NCBI GenBank assembly: GCA_944472135.2
Contig: OX235263.1
Coordinates: forward strand, 7,857,517-7,921,516
DNA length: 64,000 nucleotides
Direction: 5' to 3'
Source of the DNA: Trichobilharzia regenti
Lineage: Eukaryota > Platyhelminthes > Trematoda > Strigeidida > Schistosomatidae
Shown here piece by piece: positions 33,345 to 43,944 of the stretch; the stretch's first letter is position 1, and each line of letters opens with the position of its first letter. A program made the translations under genes and the position numbers. Below the pieces are notes generated by a model. It was given only the letters and a program-made list of their open reading frames with translations, was not told the DNA's origin and ran no database searches.

Positions 33345-33582
33345 ATAATAATTTTTCCTTCACGTTCCCCAGTGGAACATAGGGCTTCAAGGTAGTAGCT
33401 TGAAGTTTCTGTAGCAGAGTTTATTTTACAGGATGGGGTTGCTAGCCTCATGCCCAACCTTTGCTCTTTACCAGAATTATTTCTGGCTTAGAGAGGTAAA
33501 GGTGTGCGTCGGCCGGGGATCGAACCCCGGACCATGTGCATGGTCGGCGAGCGTCCTAACCGCTATACCACCGACGCACCTC
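33345..33582 (-). mobile_element. tRNA-headed SINE, family C, near full length
   Basis: Same layout as 32385-32618: GTTCCCCAGTGGAAC hairpin, GCTAGCCTCATGCCCAACC, box B GGGGATCGAACCCC and head TATACCACCGACGCA. CTCACCTACCTTTA recurs on each side (33325-33338 region and 33583-33595), a plausible target duplication (ACTTCACCTACCTTTA versus CCTCACCTACCTTTA). Confidence 0.85.
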
Positions 33583-33861
33583 ACCTACCTTTAGTATTAC
33601 GTAACTTTCAAGATTTGTTTTTACGAGTTTAACCTAATTTATATATTGAATTGTCTACGTATACACGCGTACTACTACCTTTGTTATTCTTATCGCCACC
33701 TGCATAAACCTTACTATCAATATTTTGTTATTATTATAATCATCGTTATTAACAACGTTCGAAACATTTACCACATTATTATCATTATTATTATTATTTG
33801 ATCCACAAAATCACTATCATTGGTTAGAATTTTTTATGTATAAATCTATGTAAATAAGAGT

Positions 33862-33906
33862 AAAGCCTGAAGAAGGGGATCTAATTGAAAACAATATTGT
33901 TCGCCT
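33862..33906 (+). ncRNA. Hammerhead-like motif in a PLE tail
   Basis: CTGAAGA follows AAAGC at about 33866, then GATCTAATT, GAAA, the palindrome AACAATATTGTT and C before GCC. The order matches a minimal type I hammerhead with very short stems I and II. The same segment recurs, with core changes, near 30430-30470 (minus), 37890-37930 (minus) and 36015-36055. Hammerheads are known in Penelope-like elements; activity is unlikely in this copy. Confidence 0.5.
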
Positions 33907-33915
33907 ATATGTCTT

Positions 33916-34255
33916 GTTTCACAACCTCATGACCTCTCTTATCAAGTCTGTTGCCCTAAGTTTACGTAATACTCTCCATACCTGTCGTTCTATTTACACA
34001 CTCCTGTTCATTCCGCTCCGTTAAATTCCATATCACTTGATAAGAATCGTTCGCGAATAGCACTTTTGAGTGTGTGATGTCACATCATCATTATTTCATC
34101 ATTACCATTATCATCGTTATTATTGTCGTTATTTGCCATCCTTGACTAGACGTAAGGTCAAGTCTATCTTCCATTTATTTGCTTATTACTCTGTAATAAT
34201 CATACTGTCTGGCTTATACTGTCTGATTACAACTCATTCTATGAAACAAGCCTAC
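33916..34255. other. Intron, no recognised feature
   Basis: Between two PLE copies. CAT/TTA-rich with no supported frame. Confidence 0.4.
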
Positions 34256-34259
34256 TGGC

Positions 34260-36075
34260 ACGGTTACACCAAGATTATATGAACTACCAAAAGTGCATAA
34301 AATCGGTTTGCCGCTTCGACCAGTGTTGGACATGTGCAATATTTTATATATCCTGCAACCGCAAAATGGTTAGTGAAGCTCCTAAAACCTCTGCATAATG
34401 AATTGGTAAAACAATAGCGTAAACGGTTGTTTTGAATTTGTTGGAAAAATAAGAGATCTTAATGCGAAGGACAAGTTTATGATATCTTTTGATGTATCCT
34501 CCTTGTTCACCAATGTACCGTTAATGGAGACAGTAGACTTTATATGTGAGGAGATTAATACGTGAAACATAGACATCGGAATTTCTGTATCCACCTTGAA
34601 GGAACTTGTCTTAAGATGTACAATGAATGTCCATTTCTTATTCAATAAGGAATATTACAGACAAATTGATAGTGTAACTATGGGTTCCCCATTAGGTCCA
34701 ATCCTAGCTGATTTTTTCCTCGCTAAGTTAGAGAATGGACCACTGAAAGGAGTAATTAGTGACTTGGATTTCTACTGTCGATATATGGATGATACATTTC
34801 TTGTTATGAAAGGCGAGAATGATGCATTGAACAACCTTGAAAAGTTTAATGGTGCCCATTCAGCAATAGACTTTACCATAGAGAAGGAAAGTAATGACAG
34901 TATCTCATTCCTAGATGTCTTCATGGCAAGGAAAGAAGATGGCACACTAAGAAGAAGTGTGTATAGGAAACCTACAACAAGAGATCAGTACACTCATTTT
35001 TTGAGTTTTGTACCTTTGAAATATAAACGTAACCTGGTAAAGTGTCTGGTTCATAGAGCTAAGTCAATCTGTTCAGACGACTGCCTCAATGAGGATTTTA
35101 ACATTGTTAGAGAATTATTTAGAAAAAATGGTTATCCAGATAAGTTCATTGAGAAAAATATGAATTCAGCACGAAGGAGGGAGTCAGTATGGCAACAGTT
35201 CCCAAAAAGCCAATGTTCATAAAACTGCAGTTCCTCGGGGACAATATCGGCGAAATAATAACACAACGCCTGAAGAATGCAGTTAAAGAGCTTATTCTGC
35301 AGCATAGGTACGTTGTCTCTTCACAACCACTCCTATTCTACGTTCGAGTAACAATAAATAAACTCCCTAAGTTTGCCTCTTCTATGTGTATCCACCAGTT
35401 TGTCTGCAACTGCGGAGTCAGCTACTTTGGGCGTACAAATAGGCAAGTTCATCGTCGTATTTCCAAACATCATCTAGCAAGGTTAAGCAAGGGACAAACA
35501 AGTTCTATTCGTAGCTAGCTCTATTTTAGCACACCTTGTAGATAGTGAGCATAAGGTTGACATTAATACAGAATTTAAAATTATTTATCGTATTCCAACC
35601 ATTTTTAATTTCGCCTCACAAGTTCGTCTTCTACAGAGAGCTGAAGTAATGGGAATCCACCTGAAGAAGCCAAACCTGTGTGTTCCTTACCGTGGCCATC
35701 GTTACATGAATGCATAACCCGGACTACTTCGCTCCCCTCCCGCTAAACTTTTAAAAACTATAAAAAATTATAATTGCCCAAATTACTTTAGTTTTATTTA
35801 TTCTGACCACTTTATTTTTAATTACGTGTTATCCTTGTAAAATTAATTTATTCTCACCATTTCTACCTTTTAATTGTGTATTAATTTTCTTCGTTAATAA
35901 TCGCCAGTGCCTTGACATGTTGACACTGTCTAATTATTGTTAACAAACATATCAGTGCTACTACCTGATTGGTAAACTATTGTGTATTGTAATAAAAATG
36001 CTACAACGTGTATATTAGATTAGAGCCAGATTGAGATGAGGATCTAATTGAAAAGGTAATATTTCTTCGCTTGCT
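34260..36075 (+). mobile_element. Penelope-like element with RT and GIY-YIG remnants
   Basis: From 34270: RLYELPKVHKIGLPLRPVL, then frame breaks, MISFDVSSLFTNVPLMETVD, the open frame 34596-35222 (VTMGSPLGPILADFFLAKL and YMDD at its residues 63-66), a frameshift near 35190, VPKKPMFIKLQFLGD, CIHQFVCNCGVSYFGRTN and RRISKHH. Coding ends near 35700 and an AT-rich tail runs to about 36075 with a decayed hammerhead-like end. The catalytic Asp pair is kept; the N-terminus and several codons are lost. Confidence 0.88.
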
Positions 36076-36090
36076 CAATCTTTCTGTTTA

Positions 36091-36740
36091 CTAAATATTT
36101 CATGGAGGATTTAATCATGAGCTGATATCAGTTAGAGAACCACTGGAAAACCTGGGAGTACTGGACAGCTGTTTCCTCTGCCCTAGTTTGGAACTCTTCA
36201 GCAGCACGCGCCCACCGCCACGGTTCGAACCCAGGACCTTCTGGTTACAAGGCCAGTGAGCTCGTAGACCATTGAGCCACTGGGACCCGATCCAATGGTC
36301 CTTGAATTCTAACTTCTGCCAGTTCACGACATAGCGCGACCACTTCGCAATGTCTTCTTCGATGAGTTACTGCCTCATCTTCGACCTGCTGTACCCTACT
36401 GGTCACGGCTTCCCACTAGAACCCCAGGTTAACTGCCTGAATAGGGCCAGTCACTAGTGAGCATCAAATTAATTTTCAAGTATTGGTTAGAATTCAAGGA
36501 CCATTGGATCGGGTCCCAGTGGCTCAGTGGTCTACGAGCTCGCCTTGTAACCAGAAGGTCCTGGGTTCGAATCCCGGTGGGTGCGTACTGATGAAGAGTC
36601 CCAAACTAGGACGAAACAGCTGTCCAGTACTCCCAGTTGGTTTTCCAGTGGTTCTCTAACTGATGTCAGCTCATGATTAAATCCTCCATGCAATCAAACA
36701 AAATCCCTACAAAACCAATACTTGAGAATGCTAAATATTT
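36091..36740. mobile_element. Hammerhead SINE B inverted dimer with 10-bp target duplication
   Basis: CTAAATATTT at 36091-36100 and 36731-36740 bounds the unit. 36101-36484 is a full minus copy including its 5' body (CCCTACTGGTCACGGC ... TTTTCAAGTATTGG). 36485-36730 is a 5'-truncated plus copy (TTAGAATTCAAGGACC, box A GTGGCTCAGTGGTCTACGAG, box B GGTTCGAATCC, hammerhead, tail to CCAATACTTGA). Head-to-head junction at 36484/36485. Confidence 0.92.
36158..36207 (-). ncRNA. Hammerhead ribozyme (SINE B), sense to intron 1
   Basis: Minus strand: GTGCTG (36207-36202), core CTGAAGAG (36201-36194), GAAA, CAGCTGTC, then CAGTAC (36163-36158). Stem I has five Watson-Crick pairs and one G-U. Stem II is weaker, and AGAG is inserted before GAAA as in the 17.1-kb copy. 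The core bases are all kept. Confidence 0.7.
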
Positions 36741-36754
36741 GTCTATAGAAATTT

Positions 36755-37600
36755 TGTTTTATTGGTTGGAAGATTCCATCATGAGCTGACATTTGATAGA
36801 GAACCATTGGAAAACCACCATGGAATACTGGACAGCTGTTTCGTTCTAGTCTACAACTCATATCCAGTACGCATCAACCAACGGGTTTTGAACCTAGGAC
36901 CTGATGGTTACAAGGTCAGACAGCTAGCTCGTAGACTGTTAAAAGCCACTGGGAAGCGATACAATGGCTAGCCCGTGAATTCCAACTTGTGTCAATTCGC
37001 GGCATAGTGCGACGACTTCGCAATGTCTTCAATCCTACTGTACCTTATTACTTACTTACTTTACTTTACTTCGGCTATCTCCTACGGGAGGATGAGCCGG
37101 CTTCATGAACCATGAAGTTTCATGGGAATTGGGTACGAGTGATGTCCCCAGCATCGCTCGGCCTTTTGTTTGAGAGTGCAGCTCTAGCCTTTACACAACC
37201 AAGTGTGACCTACAAGGCAGTAGGAGTGGAGTAGGGAGTCCATTATCCATTGGCAGCTGGTGACCGGAGTCCGGTTCATTCGCCTTTTTGAATAGGGCCA
37301 GACATCCAGGACATCCAATAAGCCCTTTGTCCATACGTCTGCCGATGAGCTCCGGTGAGCTTCATACGCCAGTCGTTGGAGGTTTGGAATTGGGGTTTAG
37401 CCATCTCCCCTAGACTGTCATCCAATGGACAGTCAACCCGGTGAAGAGCGCCGGGCATCCGCTTTTGCCCTCTCACTTTGGTGAAAAACACTGTACCCTA
37501 TTGGTTACAGCTTCCTACTAAAAAACACAAGATAACTGCCTGAATAGGACCAGTCACTAGTGAGCATCAAATTAATTTTCAGGTATTGATTTTTGTAGGG
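36755..37600 (-). mobile_element. SINE B minus copy split by another insertion
   Basis: 36755-37044 is tail, hammerhead (mutated), head and AGTGCGACGACTTCGCAATG; 37490-37600 is the remaining 5' body (CCTATTGGTTACAGC ... TTTTCAGGTATTG). ACTGTACC is duplicated at 37037-37044 and 37490-37497 around the insert. Confidence 0.85.
37045..37489 (-). mobile_element. Unidentified retroelement insertion with TAAG/TAAAG tail
   Basis: A 445-bp insert bounded by the 8-bp duplication ACTGTACC. On the minus strand it ends in GAAGTAAAGTAAAGTAAGTA, a short-repeat tail typical of LINE-driven insertions. A 72-codon frame at 37491-37276 has no motif I recognise. No other copy is in the window, so family and autonomy are open. 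Confidence 0.7.
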
Positions 37601-37604
37601 ATTT

Positions 37605-37860
37605 TGTTTGATTGGTGGTGGTGGTGGGGGGGGATTTCATCAAGAGGACATTTACTCATGGAGGACATTGCTAAGAGTGGTCGCATTTTGTCGTGAATTG
37701 GCCTTGTAACTAGGTGGTTCTAGGTATGAAACCTGTCGAAAGATGCGTACTGTTGACAACTCCCAGATTAGGCTGACGAAACAGCTGTCTGTCAGTACTC
37801 TTTCTAAATGGTTTTCTAATGGTTCTCTAGTCGATGTCAGCTCATGATGAAGTAAGTCCT
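37605..37860 (+). mobile_element. SINE B plus copy, degenerate
   Basis: Recognisable by TCGCATTTTGTCGTGAATTG, GACGAAACAGCTGTCTGTCA and GATGTCAGCTCATGATGAAG. The box region and hammerhead core (GTTGACAAC) are lost. It lies head-to-head with the preceding minus copy. Confidence 0.65.
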
Positions 37861-37879
37861 CCCCAGCTGAAAATTAATA

Positions 37880-38120
37880 GATTTATGATTTGGAACAACA
37901 TATTTAAGCGAACAATATTGTGCTGTCGATTAGATTTCATCAGGCTTAACTCTGATATACACAACTTAACAAATAAATATTCAAATATTAACCAATCACG
38001 GTGTTTTTTTCTCAATAGGATAGTAAGATTGTGCAATTAGTCATCATAACAGTAACGGTAATCATAATAATAATAATAATGGTTCTATGAGCAAAAAGGA
38101 TGAGAAAGTGAGGTGATCTG
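37880..38120 (-). mobile_element. Penelope-like element tail
   Basis: Same tail as the left arm at 30395-30650 (AAGCGAACAATATTGT, AATATTAACCAATCACGGTG, AATGGTTCTATGAGC). On the minus strand it includes GCCTGATGAAATCTAATC, a hammerhead-like segment with a broken GAAA box. No coding part remains. Confidence 0.7.
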
Positions 38121-38129
38121 TGTAGACTT

Positions 38130-38575
38130 TTATCATCAGCTGCCCACTTCGCTGACTTCCTGCATACTGCAGATCAAATAGCCAGCTAGCCAGCCAGGAA
38201 CAATCACCAACATGAAAACCGGCGGAAACCAGCCAATCAAGAGTCGATTGCTCAACAATGGCATATGTATGAGCAAATGGAGGTGAATTGGATACACACT
38301 ACTAAGGAGACCGTCGAATGACATCAGTCTCAATTTAGGCTACCGCTCAAGTGGAATCCTTATTGGGAAGCGACGAGTGGGTCGTCAGTGTGAGGATAAC
38401 ATGGAGATCGTGCGAGTTGAAGGAGGAGATGAGAAATTATAGTCAGTCATGGAGCTAGCCGGTTGGAGAGGATAGCAGAGAACAGAACTAAACAGAATGG
38501 AGAAGTGTTGTTGAAGCCAGCCCTATGTTCCACTAGGGACCCAAGGGAATAATAATTAATAAATAATAAATAAAG
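38130..38575 (+). mobile_element. RTE-type LINE family C, 3' end
   Basis: Matches the ends at 3120-3745 and 25930-27165: CAAATGGAGGTGAATTGG, TTGGGAAGCGACGAGTGGG, GCCCTATGTTCC-ACT-AGGGACCC then AAGGGAATAATAA. It abuts the PLE inverted repeat at 38581. Confidence 0.75.
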
Positions 38576-38580
38576 GGCAA

Positions 38581-40729
38581 ATCACACAGAATTTATTCCG
38601 GCCAAATAAGGTATAGTATAGAGTTTCAAATCATGAAAAATATCCATTTATTAATCATAAGTAAAAACACAGTTTTCGTTTTTGTTCAGCGAAGAAATTT
38701 CTTTTCAACGACTTCATTTTCAAGCCAACTGTACAGTCGTATTTATTATATTACAGAAAGAGGTGGTTATTAAGTGGCACTAAATAATTAACCGCTCAGT
38801 CAATATACACATCATCATAAGTGATAAGAATAACGATAATTAAAATATTACAAGGCGTAGAGTTGAAGTGGATAAATTACAGAATTATTAAAGATTGTTT
38901 CATAAGTGGATTGATGTCAAAAATGTTCTGGAACCTGTTAGATTGAATCTATGTAAACATAGTCTTTCCGACACTTTTGACTTTATCGGTTGTGTTGATG
39001 AAATTAATGTGACTGGTAAGCATATGATTTCGTTAGATGTTTGTTCATTGTTCACCAATGTACCACCAGTAGACACTATCTGCTATCTATGCGAGTATAT
39101 TGATTCAAATAGCATGAACATTGGCTTACCAACTGAATATCTTAAACAACTATTATTGAGATGCACACTGAATGTGCAAATTAGATTTAATGATGTCATC
39201 TACAATCAAAGGAATGGAGTCACCGTGGGGTCTCCTTTAGGATCGCTCTTAGCGGACGTCTTCATGGCAAGCTTAGAGAATGGCCCACTAAGGGAAACCA
39301 TCGACAGTTTGTTTATGTATAAAAGATATGTTGATGATACCTTCATTATATGTGATGAAAACACTTCAACTGCTGAACTTCTTAGAATATTTAACGGTTC
39401 TCACTCATCTTTGCTTTTGACGGTCGAAGAAGAGTCGAATTCGTTGTTTCACTTCCTTGGTGTTAAGCTAGATAGAAGAGAGAATGGAACGCTGTTAAGG
39501 TCGATTTACTGAAAGCCAACATTCACCGGGCAGTACACTAACTTCAACAGTTGGGTACCTTTAGGGAGAAAGAGAAATCTTATTCATTCCTTATGCTCCA
39601 GAATTCGTAAAATCTGCTCTGCAGAGACAATCGATAGGGAACTAGATAACCTTCGATCAATTCTCCTTAACAATGGATATCCTACAAGGTTCATTGAACA
39701 TAACATCAAGAAAGAATCCGGCCAAAGACGAATCACAGTTCCAAAGAAAAAACTGTTTATGAGTCTTGCATTCAAAGGTGACACCATTTCGGAATTGATT
39801 AAAAATCGTTTATCTAAATGTATTAAATGTACTTTTCCTGCAGCTGACTTGCAACTAGTTTTTACCAGACGAAATATGATTAGACAATGCGTCAAGGATA
39901 GATTACTGCTTATGTCCACATTTATGTGCATTTACTCATTTACCTATTCTTGTGGAGCAGATTATACTGGACGTTGTAAACGTAATCTCCGAAAACGTGT
40001 AGCTGAACACTATTCGGTTTGGTTAATGAAAGGCGAACGCAGAACTGCAAAGTCGTCTATTTTTGATCACCTGTTAAATAGAGTCTGGTCATTTAGCCCC
40101 ACATGATTCACCCTTCAAGATAATTTATCTACATGGCCAAATCGAATCGATCCAAAAGTTTACGTTTTCTTCACTTATGCAGGGATACCTAGCCGAAGCT
40201 TTAGTTTTACATGAACAGAAACCTAAATTATGTGTTCAAAAGCATTTTGTCAGACCCATTTCTTTACCTTGGTCATAGTAATTAATGTTCTTTCTAGTTT
40301 TTATTTTATTTTACCACTTGAATTCTTTCCACTTCACTTCACATCTTCATTCTTATCGTAATCGTACTCCTAATTTTCAAAATTTTTAGACAACACTTGA
40401 CATTTTTGTTATAAAACAATCTTTAATAATTCTGTAATATATCCACTTCAACTCTACGCCTTATAACATTTTAATTATCGTTATTCTTATCACTTATGAT
40501 GATGTGTATATTGACTGAGCAATTATTTAGTGCCACTTAATAACCACCTCTCTCTGTAATATAATAAATACGACTGTACAGTTGGCTTGAAAATGAAGTC
40601 GTTGAAAAGAAATTTCTTCGCTGAACAAAAACGAAAACTGTGTTTTTACTTATGATTAATAAATGGATATTTTTCATGATTTGAAACTCTATACTATACC
40701 TTATTTGACCGGAATAAATTCTGTGTGAT
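38581..40729 (+). mobile_element. Penelope-like element with ~320-bp terminal inverted repeats
   Basis: Arms 38581-38904 and 40409-40729 are reverse complements with few differences (ATCACACAGAATTTATTCCG at the outer edge). Between them lies a 5'-truncated PLE: 38895-39512 with SLDVCSLFTNVP, VGSPLGSLLADVF and YVDD (frame residues 145-148), one TGA at 39510, then the same frame on to 40106 (LPLG..RNLIHSL-type linker, ITVPKKKLFMSL, MCIYSFTYSCGADYTGRCKR, RVAEHYSVW). A frameshift near 40090 leads to SGHLAPHDSPFKIIY and QKPKLCVQKHF. Only one stop and one frameshift break it, so it is the most intact PLE coding region here. Confidence 0.92.
38895..40106 (+). pseudogene. PLE reverse transcriptase/GIY-YIG frame with one internal stop
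   Basis: 404 codons in one frame apart from TGA at 39510-39512. It lacks the N-terminal RT part (the LPKIHK motif). It has the motif A Asp in SLDV, the loop VGSPLG and the YVDD catalytic pair, the linker, and the Cys-rich start of the GIY-YIG nuclease, with DYTGRC where active enzymes have YIGRT. PLE proteins use the RT to copy RNA at a break, and the GIY-YIG domain is thought to nick the target. Confidence 0.88.
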
Positions 40730-40779
40730 GAGATGGGTGTAACACAGGACATTACTAATTTGCTGAGAAACTCCAAGTA

Positions 40780-41510
40780 GACGACCCTTTTTAATTCTTT
40801 CATTATTATTAGTAGTAGTAGTATTAAAAAGACGGTTGCAGTGAAGAAAATTTTCTTTTCGACGAAGTCACTGTCAAGTAGGCTGTACATTCGTGTATGT
40901 ATAATAAATTGGTGGGAAAGTTCCAGAATCATTTTTGGTCAAGGGTCAAATGAATAATATCACATTTAGGAATAAAATGCCGTAATAAACAGGGGGACAG
41001 CTAAAACTCAACGCAGATTAGCATCATAATTACTGAGGGGATTGATATTGATTGTGCAATTGGGGGTTAGAAATGTAGAAATAACAAAAATAGACAGGAT
41101 GTTTGGATAAGAAAATCTAGTGGGATCATAACTAATGTGACAAATAATTGTTGATGCAGTTAGGCATTAAATATGTAGAAATAATAAAATGACAAAATAG
41201 ACAGGAAGTTCGGATATGAATATATGGTAGTGTAAATAAGGATTAAGAAAAACTTAAAAATAACATGATTAAACAGGAAGTTTAGATAAGAAGGGCAATG
41301 GGATGGTCATTACTAAAAGAATAACCTGTTTATGATGGCCATGGCCGGTGTCACTGGGGGAGATAACTGTTTTGGGTTGGGGGCAAAGGTCAAGTAGTGC
41401 GGGGAGAAAGACTGAATAAAAACTTTTTTCTAAACGGAGATTGCGTTGAAAAATATTTATGCCAACTACCTCAGCTATATTTAAAATGCACTGTGAAGGC
41501 AATCAGCGTA
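40780..41510 (-). mobile_element. Penelope-like element, C-terminal fragment and tail
   Basis: The minus frame 41502-41380 encodes QCILNIAEVVGINIFQRNLR then LEKSFYSVFLPAL, the C-terminal signature (..L..AEA.GI..........LCIQKK...) of PLEs. The tail ends near 40780-40935 with GACTTCGTCGAAAAG and a TTTTCTTC palindrome, similar to the tail end at 40590-40625. Confidence 0.7.
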
Positions 41511-42058
41511 TCCCTTACAGTCCTACAAAAGGTCAGTTGTGGGCATGAATGAATAAAGTACTGAATGAGGTGAATATGTTTCTCAGAGAGGGGGATCAGT
41601 TCCTTCATAGTATTTGGGAACGACTTTCAAATGAGTTCAGAAAGCATAGATGCCGGGCTTCTTCTGTTAATGACTTAGATTAGTTAAACCGCAGAAGAAG
41701 AACTTATGGTAGGAGAATTTTTAAAGGTAATTAACATAAAAACTGAATTGACATTTACTGTGAGTCAATGTCAGCTAATTTCCGTCCTCTTGAAGAGTTT
41801 CATTGAAACTATAGAATTAAGAACGCAAACTAATAAAGTAAATTGCATGAAATGAACTCAACCTATTCCATTCATAGGATGAATTATGTTCGGAGTAGAA
41901 ATGGTTATCTACAGATGAGATTTAAGGGCAGTTAGAAAATATAGCCAAGGTGGTTTCTAGCCAAATTGACTGGCTACCTCACTGACATGTTCATCTCATA
42001 AATGAACAATTATCATGAGGTGATATGTGCACACTTGGGCAGATTCTCGAAATATGAC
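41511..42058. other. Intron, no recognised feature
   Basis: Unassigned sequence without supported frames or repeats. Confidence 0.4.
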
Positions 42059-42545
42059 AAAATAATTAGTTTGCATGGTTCTGATTGGGTTTTAATTTGA
42101 TCACGGATTGATATCGGTTAGGGAACTATTAAAATCCAACCAGAAGGTACTGGACAGTTGCTTCAATTAAATCCTTGAATAATACCTCCATTTGGAAATT
42201 AATCTAATGCTCACTAGTGAATTACTACATAGGATGAATATGTCAGGAGGTGTCTGGTGAGATATCGTGACCGGCGGGATCTAACAGATAGGGTGTGAGG
42301 AAAAATATTCGCCGATGATATTGGCTGATGTTAGAGCTATAATATCGATAGTTGACAGAATCAAAAATTCAGGAGCCTCTGGGAAACCATCAACCTCAAG
42401 GTTCTGAGTTCAGTCCTCGGTAGAGTAATGTGTGTAGCGTCTCAAACGAACTAGACCGAAACAGCTATCGAGTAATTCCAATTCCCAAGGGTACTTATCT
42501 AATTGACACCAATCCGTGACTGGACTTGAATCACACAATTCAGAA
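42059..42545. mobile_element. Degenerate SINE B, inverted tail plus plus-strand body
   Basis: 42080-42175 is a minus tail and half hammerhead (GATTGATATCGGTTAGGGAA, GGTACTGGACAG). From 42180 the plus 5' body begins (CTAATGCTCACTAGTGAATT, GATATCGTGACC), followed by a decayed head and hammerhead (GACCGAAACAGC). Old copy. Confidence 0.6.
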
Positions 42546-42649
42546 TGCTATTAGCTGTTATTGTTTTTTTTATAATATCCATGTTGCATTTAACTTTTAA
42601 CCTTTAACCTTGACCTCGTAAAGTTTTTAGAAGCGGCTCTAAAGTTTTT

Positions 42650-42832
42650 TTTATTTTGATTACAACTTGATTCCACACCATATTTTGGGTACAAGTATGG
42701 AATTTTCAGCGTGGATATCGGTAGCCCAAATTTCGCAGGCCGACCATAGATATCAGGTGTGCGTCGGTGGCAGGGGCTCGAACCTCGGACCATGTGCGTG
42801 GTCGGCGAGAGTCCTATCCACTGTGCAGTTTC
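42650..42832 (-). mobile_element. tRNA-headed SINE, family D, minus copy
   Basis: Same as 25725-25915: CTTGATTCCACACCATATTT, TGGAATTTTCAGCGTGG, GCAGGCCGACCATAG, then a head with CTCGAACCTCGG. The 5' end is cut at CACTGTGCAG. Confidence 0.75.
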
Positions 42833-42849
42833 TTGGCTGTATCAAAAGT

Positions 42850-43944
42850 AGAGAGCGGTTTCAAACTAAAAATTAAACAATTTTCTAAATGTCATGTCTG
42901 TTTGACTGGTTTCAACATAAAACTTTTCACCGATGTGCAGCAGTTCGAGTCGCCACACCCCATTTAGCACACAAAGCAAGAGAAGAAAGTAGAAAGAAAT
43001 GCGAAACACAGACAGTAAACAGAGATATGAGGCAAAAGGATTAGTGATATCGAAGAACAATATAGTTTCATTGGAAATCATAAGTCACAAGGAGTGGATG
43101 CATCTGCGCTAGCCATTGAGAACGAGGATTTTGAGCCATATCACCGGTAATTGTCTTCAGCCTTCATTGATGTTTACCGTCCCGAGGACCTCAACCAGTC
43201 AGATGGTCAGGAAGTCTACACCTTCCTACGTGGCTTAAACTAATTGTTGTGGGTTTCGCTGACTGATGAAGCCATGTTGTTTTTGGTTTGACTGCCACCG
43301 ATGGCTAAACTGAATATAACTCACCCTATTATATCACCTAATATTGGAGATAGAATGCATACAACTTTGATGAAAGACAGCTAGGCCTTTCGTTTCTTCC
43401 ACAGCCAGACATGAGGGAGGATGGAGTAGACTGCTGCTGTGTGTTAAACACATGTTTGATCGATAAGCAGATATCACGTCCACATCAGAAATGACGTAAA
43501 TTGGAAAAAGTCGTGCGACTCTTTTGTATTTTTAATGAGATTTCATCAGTATTCAGTCCATTAGAGTCCAGGCAATTTCTCAAAGTGAAGTGATCAACAC
43601 GCTCAGCCACCACTTAACTCCCTCCATATCTTTAAACTAGGAGTCGGTTTAGTCAAATCTTGTAGCATCATCTTACATTTTGACAGCAGAAAATCATACG
43701 CCAGCCATTTCTACTGAAGGTGTTAAAAACACTGTACCTTATTAGCGTCATCACCTAGGAGGACTATGTCATCTGTATATTCTAAGTCAACAAGTCTATT
43801 CCCTGGTAACAATTAAATCTTCACGTCGCTGAAGTCAGTCAGGGTCAGTTCCATTAGTACATTTATAATGAAATTAAACAGAATTGGGGACAATAAAGAT
43901 CTCTCACGAAAACCACTGATTGTCATAAGTTTGGATAATTTAAT
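42850..43944 (-). mobile_element. RTE-like LINE family A, split by a PLE
   Basis: Minus copy from the 3' end (TTTGACTGGTTTCAACATAA) through the GHVLRM-type tail, TACCTTATTAG..ATCACCTAGGAGG and ATTTATAATGAAATTAAACA to the segment equivalent to 2340-2440. The PLE unit 43945-45432 interrupts it. The right flank TTTGGATGACAATC continues the LINE (equivalent to TTCAGATGACAGCTC at 2430), with TTTGGAT on both sides as the duplication. Confidence 0.8.

Larger units (their letters stand above)
32130..33915 (+). mobile_element. Penelope-like element, C-terminal part, with nested SINE C and a hammerhead-like tail
   Basis: Coding pieces: FMKLRFNGYVASEVLHLRLS, then ..SCGQSDIE.TTRQLNKR, interrupted by a SINE C (32385-32618), then NEHLPSWFGK..VKSIR, DSGHQVDRNSDFKVIYSIPS and QCLCIQQKKLVLPS. 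A second SINE C sits in the untranslated tail at 33345-33580. The tail ends with the hammerhead-like motif at 33862-33906. Confidence 0.75.
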
